Assembly (NCBI GenBank): GCA_030765065.1
Contig: CM060988.1
Coordinates: 196,166,565 to 196,230,564, forward strand
DNA: 64,000 nucleotides
From: Deroplatys truncata
Lineage: Eukaryota; Arthropoda; Insecta; Mantodea; Mantidae
Direction of reading: 5' to 3'
This document shows positions 22,695 through 35,740 of this stretch, piece by piece; positions within the stretch are counted from its first letter, which is position 1; every line of letters starts with the position of its first letter. The translations under genes were made by a program, and so were the position numbers. The notes beneath the pieces are model-generated. The model saw nothing but the letters and a program-made list of their open reading frames with translations. It did no database searches and was not told where the DNA came from.

Positions 22695-23800
22695 TGACCT
22701 TTTTTATTTTAGATAGCAAAAAGCCGCACAAATGTAATGTTTGCCATAAGAGCTTTATTCAGCTATGATACTTATTTGAAAGCACACAGTTGATTCAGAG
22801 AATGAAAAGTCACATGGTTGTAAAATTTGCAGTAAGGGTTTTACACAGCTAGAGAAGTTGAAGAGTCAGTTTGATTCATGAGGGCAAAAAGCCGCACTAA
22901 TGTAATGTTTGCAAGTTGAAACTTTACTCAGAAAGGGAATCTGAAAATGCACAATTTGATTTATGGGGTAAAAAGAGATACAAATTTAATGTTTGCAATA
23001 AGAACTTTACTCATCAATGTAATTTGAAATCACAAAGTTTGATTCATGAGGCTAAAAAGCCACGAAGATATAATAGTTAAATATGAGGTTTACTTGGCTA
23101 TCAATCTGAAACTACACAGTTTAATTCATCAAGGTAAAGACACTGTGATATCTGGGGGTAAATATTCTCAAAAGTATGTTTGGAAAAGCAACTTTACATA
23201 TAAAAACACACAGTGACTTAGTGTTTGCATTTAGAGCTTTGCTCATCTATCAAATTTAAAACAATACTATTTGATTGATGAGAGCACAAAACAACAGGAG
23301 TGCAATATTTGCAAGAGCTGAAATCTACCATCAAATTTAATAAGATAAATTTGAGTAAAGAGTCCAAAGGCCACATGAATGGAACAGTTTATTGCACAGT
23401 TATACTCTGCTTTAAAATCTAGAAAGACAGCTTGATTTATGCGCATAGAAAACATAATTTTATGCTTTCAGGGACATGTTTTAGCCAGGTATTAAATTTA
23501 ACCATGCATAATATAATTTATAGAAATATATAAATAAAAAATTTTACTGACTTCATAATTTTTGCTTATTTGGGGTAAGCAAAAATGTTAATTTAAAAGC
23601 ATAAGGCAGAAATAAACACTCAATTGTGATGTTCTATAGAAGATGTTAAATGCTTTTGATTTATGAAACAGCCTAATTTGACTAAGGATAGAAGAATGAT
23701 ATCCATATACAAAGTTTGCAAGAAGTGTTGAACTAGTTATCTTCTTTGAAAAGACATAACTGCATCCAAGATGTGAGAAAGGAGCACATGGTTGAAATCT
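22695..23800 (+). pseudogene. Decayed C2H2 finger array (copy 1)
   Basis: At least six finger-like units remain: AAGCCGCACAAATGTAATGT, TTTGATTCATGAGG and TTTGCAATAAGAACTTTACT motifs recur at about 84-bp spacing, with frameshifts and stops in every frame. Traces (CTTTGCTCATCTATCAAATT, GTTTGCAAGAAGTGTTGA) reach about 23,790. The ancestral gene therefore had a much longer array. Confidence 0.75.
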
Positions 23801-24330
23801 ATGAGATATTAGTATACTGATACTGAGTAACTTAATTCTTAAATTATACAACTGTAAATCCAGAATATATTGTCCATCAGAACTGTAAACTGCATGTGAT
23901 TAATGGGTTAAAATCTATAGTACTTAAAAGAACTCTGCACTAAGAGATATTCCTCCATGATACATATAAGGTTACAATATGTGTTTAATTCAGCTTGTTG
24001 TATAAAACTAGTACAAATAAATGTTAAAATTTTAAGTGGTTATAAATGAAGTAAATACACCTCAGAAACAACATTATTGATAGCCAGTTAATAAAGTTAC
24101 CAATCCATGAGAACAATCATACCTGCTGTAGTCAACTTCTACATCAAGGCAGTGTCATTAGTTCACATGTTCAGTGTCTGTGAATTAAGAGTACTATATT
24201 CTGAAACCCCAAAATGAGGACACTCTCGACAGGATTGATCAACATGCTCTGGGCACTGCGGAATGAATCATTATTAATTCAATTCAGTCAAATTGCTGTG
24301 TTACATAAGTAACAAACAAAATAAAAATAT
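23800..24330. other. Spacer, nothing recognised (copy 1)
   Basis: AT-rich sequence between the decayed fingers and the hAT relic. Confidence 0.45.
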
Positions 24331-25560
24331 TACAACACTGCAGATACCTTCATTACTTTAAAGCCTATGTCCCATGCATATTTCTCACTTGACTGAAACA
24401 TTTTTAACATTTGATTTTGTTGACACAAATATGTAACATAGTTTTTGCAATTCAAATGTCTAAAATTAAATTTTACCATTGCAATCCCTTGTACAAAGTC
24501 AACTGTCAGTCTATTTCTCTCCTTTGTCCACTGTATGTGTATTAAGGAAAACTGCCTCTCTGAAGCATTTCTTCTGCCTTAGTTCAGATTTTCCATCATA
24601 TGCAGCTCTGAAGCTTTTTATATTTGAAAATTAATCAAAAGACTTTTCATCAATATCTGTCTTTTTATGTAACAAAAATCTGATAAGATTCATCTACATA
24701 ATTCTACAAAATCAAGCTACTTAAAACATGAAAATTCACTAAACAGTTCCATTCATCATAGAGGATACCAACATTGCACCTAAAATATTTAACCTTAGAT
24801 CCATAACCATTTTCCATCTGAACCAACTTTACCTTTACCCTCAAAAGCATAAATTATCACATCTGAAGAACATCACAGAAGGTATTTGGAATATTCATCC
24901 ATCGATAAGAGAATTTTCTTCCTTTTCTAAGTCGGTGAAATAATTTATTAAAAACATCAACTAAAGACTGGAATATCTCACTCATAGGATCCATAAACAG
25001 TTCTTGAGGATTGCCACAAGTTCGTTTTGAGACAGGAAACAACTCCTTAAGTCTCTGAACAGCTGGAAAAACTGAATAACCATCATATCTTGCCATGACT
25101 GAAAAGTTGTTTCAGTATTTCAACGAAGTCACAAAATTTCTTTAGAGTTTCCACATGGACAGCACATATTAATTGTTTATTATTAAACCTTGGAAGTCAA
25201 TTTCAAGGAGATAGGTTCCATGCTGAATGTGGTTAAGGACATCCCACTGCAACCAACATCATGTTAAACATCCTCTCGAGGATAGCAAACATTGCCATCA
25301 CCTCTTTTAACACCACCTAACATTGTGTTACAAATATCACCACCAAATGCCACACATTTATTCTTAATTTTCAACTCATTTGTGTGTCAATGCTGTAAGT
25401 TGAAATAGTTCTGCAGTTTCACTTGTCCTACTTTCAATATTAAGAAACTTAATTTGCAGTCCTCCATTCCTGTAGTCAAAGTAATGAACTATAATAAGGA
25501 ACATTTTAATATCCCCATGATTCCTAGCATCTATCAAGCCACCCTCAAAATGAATGCACC
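24330..25560 (-). pseudogene. hAT-like transposase-derived pseudogene (copy 1)
   Basis: Minus-strand fragments in order: VAFGGDICNTMLGGVKRGDG, VGCP and then CIQHG-like remains, ETLKKFCDFVEI, SHGK, LKELFPVSKRTCG, MDPMSEIFQSLVDVF, and after a gap the hAT C-terminal dimerisation region SERQFSLIHIQWTKERNRLT followed by VQGIAMVKFNF. These pieces follow the order known for hAT-derived proteins of the ZNF862/GTF2IRD2 type. Multiple frameshifts and stops are present. The 79-residue open frame at 24,857 is only the middle part. Confidence 0.7.
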
Positions 25561-28226
25561 AGATTTTTGTATTTATTCTACTGAATGAGGTACTAGAACT
25601 GAATTTACAATCACTTCACTTCTGGTATATACACAAGAATTTTTTTATGATATAGCTGAGTCAGAAAAAATGTTTCTCAATAGTCCACGGTACAATCAAT
25701 AGTTTTATAACTGCTGTGATGTGGCGTATGATAAGTAAGAATGCCTTCAGCAGCCCTTGTATTGAGTTTCATGAAACATTAGTCACCCCTAACACACATC
25801 CTATGTATCTCAGTTTTCAAGTAAAGCTCCAGGTCGCTGATACCATGATATGATTGTTCAGGTATAAAAATCTTAACTTATAAAACAAAACAATGTTTCT
25901 GTCCATATATGCTGAAAACTGAGAAACTGTTGTTACAACTTACCTAATAAGATTATTTATTTAGTGAGGAATATGTTAATTAATGAAGATGAACCTGGAT
26001 GAATACACTAGTTTGCTTTAGTCCAACAAAAAAATGTGTATCCACAAACGTAAAACATTAGGTGAAAATTGGTAGGAAGGAGAACTATTGTAACATGTCT
26101 AAGCTAAAAGGATTGATATATCAATTTTAGGTTTTACTAGCATAACAGATAAATTGTAAGAAAATAATGAATGAATCGATTCAGTAATCGATAAAAAATA
26201 ATATAAATTGTTGACAATAGATGGTAGCAAAGATCTTAATGCACAAATGTGGACATTAGCAGAAATAGTCAAAATGTACATTGACACATCATTAAACATT
26301 GAAAATACAGACATGTCCACATGAATGCAGATGTATGGTAAACCAATTGTGATTGTAATACTGTTTTGAATCAAAATGTTATTAAAAATGTGAGTTTTAC
26401 TTCCAAAGAGTTTCTTTACCACTGACAGTCTTCCTTTTTTACATCGTTAATCTTTGATGTCAAAGGATTGGCAGGCAAGTAGGCTATCTAGAAGCTGTTA
26501 ATTACCAAGGATAAGGAAAAAGATGTCTTAAAACTTATGAAGCATTTTATAAAGGCACAGTTTAAGGTTATCATTAGGTTTCCAGTTTTGTATTACTGGT
26601 GCTTCTGTTTTTTTTTATATTCTGATAAGTCTTGATTGTTATTATTTTATACTCATGTTTATCACACTGATAAGGAACAATGTGATACTAAATAATTTTA
26701 ATGTAACATGAACAATAAAGGTATCCTCTTTACACTATATGTAAAAACAATAGGAGACAAGAAAAAAATACATCTTGTATGGTATATTAACAAACTTTTG
26801 TCCTCCATTATTGGTTTTATAAATGGAAATTTTGGGAGTGACAAATATGTGCTTAAAATCATAGTATAAGTGTTAAATTATTTGGTTCATATAATTAGTA
26901 TTTCAGTTTGATAATAAAAAATGCATTTCATGAAAAGTTACCTTATTTGCATTTATCAACTTATGAAAAAAATCTGATGTGTTACACTCACATGACTTTC
27001 TCTACTCTTGTACAAACTATTTTTACACACTTATTCTCCATCTACTTCATGTTAATCGAGATAAACATTTGCAGACTCTATCTTATCGCTAATTTTCTTG
27101 TAGATGTAAGTGGAATGTATATTTACAAGGGCAATATAGAAATACAGTAGCCTTTAAGCATAGACATATCTCTTAATAGCTGGTTGCTAGGTGCAGCACC
27201 ATTCCCTTTGCCACAGATTAATACTCTTTGCATATCCAAGACAAAAAAATGAATAACAAATTCCCTTTTAAGAAAATAAATATTGAAAAATTTAAGAGAA
27301 TAACAAGCAATATCTCGAAAATGGTTCACTCAACAAAAAAAATGTAAATGACATAAATTGTGTATTTTAATGCGATGTACATTTTTTGTGTAGTAAAATT
27401 TTGTCTATCTCTTATGGTTTACTGGTTATGCAAAAGTCGTTCACAATGAAGAATACTTTTGGAGACATTCCCAGAAAATTCAAGATATACGTTTTATTTG
27501 TCATGAAAATATCTTAAACATATGCTATTTTAATTGAAATCGTTAGAGCCGTTTTTGAGAAAATTAAAATTTTCGAAAAATCTTCCATGTAAAGGGTATC
27601 TTGGGATGGGGGGATTTTCTTGAAAACCTTTGTGTCGCATCTCTGGAAGAGATTGAACCTAAATACCAAGTTTGGTGTTTATCCGACTGTTCGTTTCTGA
27701 GTTATGCTGATCACAGACACACAGATACACACACAGATATGTTTCTAAAAATGCTTGTTTTGAATTCAGGGGATCTCAAAACATATATTTCCGGTAAAAT
27801 CTCGGTATCGAATTTTTGAGTGGAATACAATACTTCCCCTACTTACTATACGTAGTAGAGAAAGTAAATTTGCGTTTCAACTGCTTATTTCATTTCTTCA
27901 AAAACCAAGTCTTTTTTGAACAGTAGTAGAATTGGATGAAAGTCTCAAACAAATTATGCAAAGTATATGGAAAACCATTTAGCGCAGATAGCAAGCTCTC
28001 CTTTTCTTTTCTGGTTGACCAATGACAAGACTGTACTGCAATTACAGAGTGGTATACAATGGACAAAACCTTTAGTATGTAGAAGGTTCTGACTACACAT
28101 GGCAGTAAGGTCTTAACAGAGTCTGATGTAAAATGGTAGAGGTATCATTCTATTCAATTCCTGTACCAAGAATGAAGTTGGTACAAGTAATCTGTTTCTT
28201 TGCCGTCACTGTTAGATTTCCCAGAT
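25560..28226. other. Spacer with old paralogous tract (copy 1)
   Basis: 25,700-26,440 is paralogous to 63,050-63,690, for example around TTGTTGACAATA and TTTTACTAGC. Apart from the dispersed repeat at 27,590 no element was recognised. The 60-107-residue frames here are low-complexity AT translations with no domain. Confidence 0.5.
27590..27745 (+). repeat. Dispersed repeat, same family, older member (copy 1)
   Basis: Contains GGGATGGGGGGATTTTCTTG, then AAATACCAAGTTTGGTGTTT, then GAGTTATGCTGATCACAGAC and a short (CA)n-like tail. The 72-residue open frame over it is composition-driven. Confidence 0.45.
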
Positions 28227-29158
28227 AAATATTTGGTAGACCTTCATTTAATATAGTGATGCAGAGCTAGAATGACTCTACAGAATTGCAGTTTCAAGTA
28301 ATTGAGAACAATATTACTATTCAGACACATCTTCTTAAGCAGGCATCGAAATGTTACAGATGAAAGAGTGTAATAAATACAATATTTTAGAATTTAGGAT
28401 AGTGAGTTTTGTATGCACTTCAAGGATTATGCTGAATAAAATTATCCTCACTGTTTTATTCTGTTTAAAACAAGATTTTAATTTGTCAGCAAGGTGAAGT
28501 TTCACAGTAGCAGAGTAGTTTAATGCACTCTTGGGTTTAACACATGCTAAACAGTGGCATAGCTAGGTTCTCAGAAGCTGATGCTAAAGATTCCAAACAT
28601 GTGTATAGTAGTTTTAAAACTAATTCATATAGGCATTAAATTATAAATTACATTTAACCATATTATGCATTAAGATGTAACAGTTATTTTTGAGTAACTA
28701 TTAGCTGTAACTACATTCCAATATGAACAATGTTGTTTGAACTTAGCGGCCCACACATAGTTTGCTACTAAACAGCATTAATTGTTTATTCATACCCATC
28801 TACCTGTGAAGAACACCTACAGTTGCATCTTAATGCAGCACATACAATTTTGCTGCCTGAGTACTGATTGACCTGTCATCTGTGGCCTGTGATGTATATT
28901 ATTCAAAATGATAAGCATCAAGTTGAAGTAATTATTTGCCGATAAGTGATACTAATGCAGTGACATGCAGTAAATGACATCCAGGTTCAGAAACCATCTC
29001 ATTACTTTAGTAACCATTAATGCAATACTAGTTGTTATTGTTAGTTTGTTAACCGTTATTGGTTACCTAGTCACTTTGGTAGCCATTACATCAAGGAAAA
29101 ATTACAAAATAACCGTGTTATTTTCTGCCCTTCTCTATTATGTATGCATTATTGTTGG

Positions 29159-29390
29159 TTTTACAAATTTGAAGAACAGTGATTGCAATAATGAGATGTG
29201 AATTGCTTGATTTAGCTTGTCTAAAATATTTTTGTTTTACAAATTTGAAGAACATTGATATCCAATAATGAGATGTGAATTGCTTGATTTAGCTTGTCTA
29301 AAATGTTTGGTTTTTCAAATTCGAAGAACATTGATATCCAATAATGAGATGTGAATTGCTTGATTTAGCTGCGTATTTGTCTAAAATGTT
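29159..29390. repeat. Three-unit tandem repeat of about 77 bp (copy 1)
   Basis: Units share ATGAGATGTGAATTGCTTGA and TTTAGC...TGTCTAAAAT with AAATTTGAAGAACA. The third unit has a small insertion before TGTCTAAAAT. Confidence 0.85.
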
Positions 29391-31589
29391 ATACTGCCTT
29401 ATCATTACAATAAGATCAACACGATCAGAAAACGTGCTATTTTGGACCTTGGGTCTTGTATAATTAAAATAACAAAATGTAGATCTTGTTCTAGGTTCAC
29501 TTTACTAATTAGTTCACACTGTCCCTTAGTTGGCACTTTATGGCTATGCTGTTGATCCTCAAGAGCAGCCAAAGTTTGAGGGAAATCACAGTGAGTATTT
29601 TAACTAGTATGCCTCTTAAACTAAAAAAGAAAGGAAGAGATGAGTATGAGCTGAGCGGAGGTTGTAGCAAGTTGTAGTAATTGACGTATTCCTCTGGTTT
29701 TGAGATTTATTCAAGGTTAGGTGTAAGATCATGTTTTTGTGTGTGTATATATGAATTGGTTTTAAATAATGGGTATGATATCAGAAATTGCACTGTAAAT
29801 GAGATGAGAGGGAAATTTAGCCTCTCACCTAAATCTTCAGCTAAATGATGACGCATACAGTGAAATTTATATTGCACGTATTAAAAAAAAACAAGTACAT
29901 ACTACAAGTAGTACATATATCAGGATAGGCAGAAGTCAAGTAACCATGTTCAGTCAACTGTAGATTAAGCTGTTTCACATCAGTTATATATTTAATGTTG
30001 GATCTGAAGGACTTTGTAACTAATAATACCTGTGGTGTAAATAAGGGTGTTATGTTGTCAGTAAAGGTTTCCACAAACTTTTAAGTTTCTTTTTCCAGTT
30101 GATCATCGTTACAAGAAGTTAAAAAGAAGGGTTAAATTACCCTGTATGTGTGTAATACTAACTGAATGCCCTTGAGCCAATTGTCAAGTTGTGAGCATAT
30201 AGTATTCGTCATGGAATAATATATTGTCACCTTTAAACTTGATTTTGGTTCAGTGAGTCTTTGATCTTCACAAAACTCATCAAAGTGACATTTCAACTTA
30301 GTGAGTTTCTTGTTTAAAAACAAGCTATTTTCAGCAGATTTGGCTCCTCTTATAATAACAAATGGAAAGATCCTCAAAGGTCTTTTATTTGTGAACGAGC
30401 ATTACCCAAAAGGTTACACAGAATCACAATGAGTAAAACTTTTGAAGAAGGATCTCACTGCTTTCTTTAGATACTAACAGCTTCATTTCTTTCCTTCTGT
30501 GTTTTGTTATTTTGTTGCTCAGAAAGTCTTTATGTAGCAGCATTATATCTTCCGATACAGCAAATGGCATCAAGTGTCTTCAGATTAATAACTGTAAGAA
30601 GTTATAAAAGTGCTATCAATTTAGTAAACTAGTTTGTATACTCCAGAATAACCTCAACACCTTAATAATAAAAGAATCACAATTTTCTTAATAATGTGCA
30701 CTTCAAGTATTTGCTAAAAAAAGATGAAAATCAGCCACTGTTTTACAATGTAATGGCTTTGTTTCCATCTTCAATAAGAGGAAATGATTGTAAGCCTTAA
30801 AATGACTTGACTTGCATGTTTTCAAAGGTTCCTCTTAGATTCAACATTACCTTTCAATGGTATAACTTACAGGTGTAAAAGTGAATATTACATAAACTAA
30901 ATCTTAAGTGATGAACAATTCAGTGGAAATGAAGTGGACTTGGTAAGCTGTTCACAGAGTGTATGTAAAAATATATAAAGCAGTCAGAATTTGAATCCAA
31001 ATTGTTGAAAATGTTTTTGAGAAAATAAAAACTGATTAAAATTTGTCATGTAAAGCGTGGGGGTTGAAGTGGAGTTTATATACAATTTACAGAATGTTTG
31101 AAACGCACAGTTTTTTTCTTTATGTAAATATGCAGTTGTTTGATCAAAATATTTTGTTACAAGATTAACCGGAATCAGCTTTAAAAAAACTGAGCTAATT
31201 TTTTGAAAAATTAACAGAAACTAAAGTGTATTGGTGTAAACGATTGGGGTGGGGGAATTTTCTTTAAAATCTCTGTGTGGCATTCTTAACAGCAAGTGAC
31301 TTTAAGTACAAAATTCTGTATTTATCCTGTTTTTCAATTTCGAGTAATGCTGTTCACACAGAAAACTTGCTTTTGTGGTGCAGATGTTTGTATCTGTAAA
31401 GTCATGATAGAAAATGGTTAGTGAAGTTATTGCCAAAGTTGTCATTTACAGTCGGAATTGTTAACTGCAAATATTAATACCTGGCAGTTGACAATGATGT
31501 GTGAAATAAAATAATTGTGACAGGAATTTGTAGAGGAGCAGTAAATATAGGGTACATCCCTGGTACTTGGCAGTCATGAGACCTGATGA

Positions 31590-31760
31590 AAACATGAAAA
31601 GGGTTTCTAAAGCTCCCAACCCCAGAGCTGAAGAAAACCTCAGTCAGGGAGTATGTTCATGCAGGATTTGAACTTCAGAGCTTCCTTCATGATCCTGAGC
31701 CATGATAACCTTGGTTACCAGAATATATCCCTTCTTCTTATAATTAATGCTGCTGACCTC
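31590..31760 (-). mobile_element. tRNA-derived SINE (family 3), older paralog in copy 1
   Basis: Minus-strand B-box-like GTTCAAATCCTGCATGAA and the family-3 body, diverged from 12,775-12,930. The plus-strand frame at 31,653 is a shadow of it. Confidence 0.5.
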
Positions 31761-32059
31761 TGTTGGAAATTAACCCTAGAGTACACATACCTTTCTGACA
31801 GCTGTTACTACATTCAGGGTGTGCACATACCCCACAAGGAAAAATGTACCTGCTGCTGTTAAATGAAGTTATTAACACAAAATGGGAAATTAAGTATACA
31901 AAGGCTTGACAATACTATGAACAACAGATTGACAAGATGATAATTCTATCATATCTTTAGATGTGCAAAACCTATATAGCACTTTTAAAACATGTAATCA
32001 AATCAAAATTCCATATTTTTTATATAAAGTCAGAATATGTGTTGCATATGCGGACATGA

Positions 32060-33250
32060 ACTTTAATTGTCTGCTGTAACCTTCTCTGCAAGAGCAAAAC
32101 ATAACGTCTTTAGATATTTGCGATGGATGTGCTTGTTGTATGCAACCTGATTTTCATTCAAATATAGCATCATGGAACTGATTCCAGCCTGATCTAATAT
32201 TCCATAAAATAAATGAGGTGGCCATTGTTTTGTTTTGCGAGCGACGATATAAGCATGCACCAGCTGGTCAAAAGTATTCACTCCTCTTTCAGTTGAATTT
32301 CAGAAATGTAGGATTTCTGGCTTCTTTGTTGCATCGTCTACTTGCTTGCCACTGTGCATTGTTGAAAGAAAAATTGCACTCCATCCTTTCTTTGGCTTAA
32401 ATGATACAAGGGTTTTGTTGCTTTGGAAAGCAAATTAAGAGCAGAGATTTTTTTTTTCTACCACTACAATAGTAAGTTTATGCTCAGCATCTTCTCAGCA
32501 AGAGGCATGGATGTAAGCAAGATGTCCATAGGTAGATTTCTTCCTGTTGCATGAATTGGACTGCTGATTTTACTAATATACTGCAAAAGAAGAGGGTCAG
32601 TACTGTTCCTGTTTCCCTTCCCAAAGTATGGCAGTGCATTGTTTATATAGAAAGTTATGCTATCACACATGGTAATACCTTTTAGGCCATATATATCAGG
32701 TTTGGATGCTATGTACACTCAGAATGAGCAGTTTCCTGGAAAATGAAGTAATTGTTCATCTATGAAGCAGTATTCATGTGGTGTGTAGTAACGAACTCAG
32801 TTGGAAATGAAAGTGCCCCAGATCTCGGGTATAAGACCAAATGTATTGTTCCTATCTGTCTCAACCCCTAGCATCAAAATGTAAGCAGTTTAGCAGAAAA
32901 CAGAAATGAGCTCCCATTATTGCTCTTTCTGCATTCCATGACCACATTTCTCTCTGTTTTGTCTGCTTATAAATCCCTACAATATACAGCAGGAAAATAA
33001 GGGCAAGGAGTTCCATTTCATGTTTGTTGGCAGAATTTCAAACGATCTATATAATCAGATTCTTGGATGTATATTTCTACATATGTGAATTCAACAATTC
33101 AAACAACAATGTTATTGCCAAAAAGAAGTTTCCATGTTTTAAGTTCATGTGGTGTATTTGTTGCCGCATATTTATTTCCTGGAATTTGCAGGACAATGTT
33201 TCTTGATGCATATATTATACTGTATACAATTTGCGTTCTAATGCAGTATC
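32060..33250 (-). pseudogene. piggyBac-like transposase pseudogene (copy 1)
   Basis: Minus strand, in order: a piggyBac-like N-terminal part (HELKTWKLLFGNNIVV), YTPHEYCFIDEQLLHFPGNC, then VYIASKPDIYGLKGITMCDS, TGRNLPMDILLTSMPLAEKM, and the C-terminal TFDQLVHAYIVARKTKQWPP with FYGILDQAGISSMMLYL. The D-E-Q-L-L, S-K-P...Y-G and T-S-x-P-L-A-E-K motifs are characteristic. The frame is broken by several stops and shifts, and the WFTS Trp is replaced (ILLTS). TTAA ends were not defined. Confidence 0.85.
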
Positions 33251-33450
33251 AGATTATGGGCTGAATTGAGCTGTTTTACTTATGAAATCGGATCTTTTTT
33301 ATATCCAGGTTAATCCTTTTGTTGTGAGGGACGTTCTGCTGTGATGCTGATAATGGGTCCACCGCAACCTCTCTTTTATGCCATCATTCTTATATGGTGG
33401 ATTTTAGCGGCTTTTTGAAGTGATGCCAATATAAATAATTCGGGTCGTAA

Positions 33451-34177
33451 GGCTGGTTCACAACCGCCCAAGAACGGTAAGCAATGCACCATGCAAGATA
33501 TTGGTTCACAACAGCCCGGTAACGAAAACGGGAATGTATATCGATCACAAGGTGAAAGTTGAATTTGCGCATTGGCATTTCATTTGTTTTTAACTGACCA
33601 ATGATATTTTTTCACCTACTTCCAGTTTAGCAAGCCAACATCAAAATTTGATAAAATAAATGTTATCTAAATGCATATACATTACATTTCCGATCCCTCT
33701 ACTTATGCCAAGCTTTCATTCTTTTATTTAATGGCATGCATTAAAATTGTTTATTGTTCTTTTTTCATTTCCACCGGTTTTAGCTGTTCTTTGTAGCTTT
33801 TGCCATTGTTTTTTAGATAATTAGATAGTTTTGAGTTGCATCTAAACAAACTACAAATGACCCCTTCACCAGAGGAAACAACATTGATTAGATTTGCGGG
33901 TGTCAAGGATGAGGTTAGGAAACACATTTACTATAATTCCTTTCAGTTTCATGTTTTCAGCTTGCGACTGTAGAGAGTACTAACGGCTGTTTGATGACGC
34001 GTCCGCCTAAAATAACCTATAGAATGAAGAGCCTAATATGCACAATATAGATGTAATATGCCGTGCCCGAGAACGAGAAAGTTAAACGTTGGGCAACCCT
34101 TCTTTCCCGTCGATTGTGAACACTCCCATTTGAATACATGTATTTCAACTTTCTCGTTCTCGTTGGTTGAACCAGCC
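33451..34177. mobile_element. MITE-like DNA element E1 (copy 2, both ends present)
   Basis: 727 bp from GGCTGGTTCACAACC to GGTTGAACCAGCC. The perfect 16-bp internal inverted repeat near the right end is kept. In this copy the right terminus follows directly on the body, whereas copy 1 has 3.73 kb between them. Confidence 0.7.
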
Positions 34178-34860
34178 TTTAAAAGCGCAGATCCCTCGGT
34201 TACGGCTTGCGGCTTCAATCGTATCTTCAGCTGTGTCGGGATTGCATATGTTGGCAGTGGAAAATTAAAATAGTAAAATGCAGATATTCTAGATCAACTT
34301 AAGTAATTATTTCATGCTTTGGCCATTACTGGCACTTTGTGGTTATACAGTTAATCCTGAAGAGCAACAAATGTTTGAGCAAAAACACAGTGAGATCAAA
34401 ATGAATATTTTAATTTGTATGTTTCTTAAATAAAAACAAACACAGAAAAAAGCAAAGAAGGAAATGGGTATGAGGTGAGAGAGGCCGCAAAGTTTTAGTG
34501 AGTCATAGTGAATTTACAGGATCCTCTGGTTTCAAAATTTACCCGAGCTTAGGTTTAAATTAGTGTGTGATGTCTATATGAATTAGTTTCAAATAATAGG
34601 TATGTTATCAGAAATTGTACTGTAAATGAGGTGAGAGCGAGGTTTGGTCACTTGCCTTAATCTCCAGCTTAGTGCATACAGTTAAATTGGGTAACCTTAC
34701 CTATGTGCCACGGAAAAATGGTGTTTTGCTTCTGCTACAGATGACACTCTAGCTACATGTGATTTCCAAATGTGCAAACAAAATGCCCACTGTAAACATG
34801 TGCGGAGCGAGCGTGCATTTCTTAATGATGTGAATAATTCAGTATTAAATAACCTTTGGC
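34178..34860. other. Junction region of copy 2
   Basis: 34,178-34,264 matches 4,611-4,695 of copy 1 and joins directly to the equivalent of 6,254, without the 1,558 bp between. No gene. Old block A sequence follows. Confidence 0.7.
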
Positions 34861-35306
34861 TTTTCTAAATTTACAGAAGTTTAGCCTTGGTTAGGTCTTT
34901 TTTTATGTAAGCTTGTGTTAATTACCAACCAGTGGTTACACAATAGTACATTAAACAATGTTCCAAGTTTATCATATAAGCTAAGTTCACATTTTTTTAA
35001 CAACAGGAATGATTCACTTTAAAGAAGCTTAGGTGTCTGAATTCATGGAAGGCTAGTCTTAGGTTGATTTTTTTTGGGGGGAGGGGTACATTAAGCTCAT
35101 GTTTAAAACCAACCAGTGGTTACATGAAAGCATCCTAATGATGTTCCACGTTTATTATTTAAGCTTAGGTTTCTGAATTCATGGAAGGCCTTAGGTTAGT
35201 TTTTATATATATATATAAGCTTATGTTAATTACAAACCAGTGGTTACACACCAAGGCATGCTAACAATGCTCCATGTTTATGATATAAGCATAGGTTTCT
35301 GAATTT
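34861..35306. repeat. Degenerate tandem repeat, copy 2
   Basis: Counterpart of the repeat at 6,850, with small length changes in the T/G run and the (TA)n run. Confidence 0.7.
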
Positions 35307-35740
35307 GCTTGCTGTTATGCACTTTTGACAGTATGGCACTGTCGCATTGTTTTATACCAGCAGGAAGCGAAAATAAAGAAGAATAAGTAGTAAGGAAAAT
35401 ATCACCAACCTGCAGTTTTCAATTTTCATTTAGTTGGCAGTTTCCATTGTGCATGTGCAGTAGCAACAAGATGGCAATGTCTGTTGTCATTACAGCCTAA
35501 TTCTGCTAAAAAAGTAAGGCACCTAAAAGTAGCAGTTATAATCGGCGCAACAGTTCTAGACACGTGAAAATCTTAATGAGAGCTATGATGCGAGTTGCTT
35601 ACCAGATCAGGTGGTGACTGGTCGTGTGTGCAGGAGTGCGTGGGACAGTCATCGTCAAATATCCTCACCGGTTATGCATTGCGTTGCGCAGATAAACTTA
35701 GTTATATACAGTATATTAAAATCCACGCTGTAAAAATCGC

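Larger units (their letters stand above)
28227..31760. repeat. Old paralogous block A' (copy 1)
   Basis: Collinear with 5,715-6,660 and 10,590-12,970 but without the transposons at 6,700-10,590, and clearly more diverged than the recent copies. The 651-bp part seen at 58,404-59,055 is missing at 29,892/29,893. Contains a 77-bp triple repeat and no convincing gene. Confidence 0.75.
1..33300. repeat. Tandem segmental duplication, copy 1
   Basis: This block is repeated in the same orientation from 33,301 onward. Base-by-base reading shows only scattered substitutions and small indels up to about 29,892. Copy 1 alone holds 871-4,599 and 4,696-6,253, and it lacks about 531 bp of the zinc-finger tail and about 651 bp found at 58,404-59,055. 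The offset between copies steps through 33,300, 28,011, 27,997, 27,995, 27,979, 28,510 and 28,512 as these indels are crossed. The match already exists at base 1, so the true left edge probably lies outside the window. Confidence 0.97.

Noticed and set aside
26099-26422. 107-residue minus-strand protein
   Set aside because: AT-rich hydrophobic frame without a domain, not kept in the third paralog at 63,290-63,690.
29159-29390. CRISPR array
   Set aside because: Three adjacent units without spacers, in a eukaryotic context; an ordinary tandem repeat.
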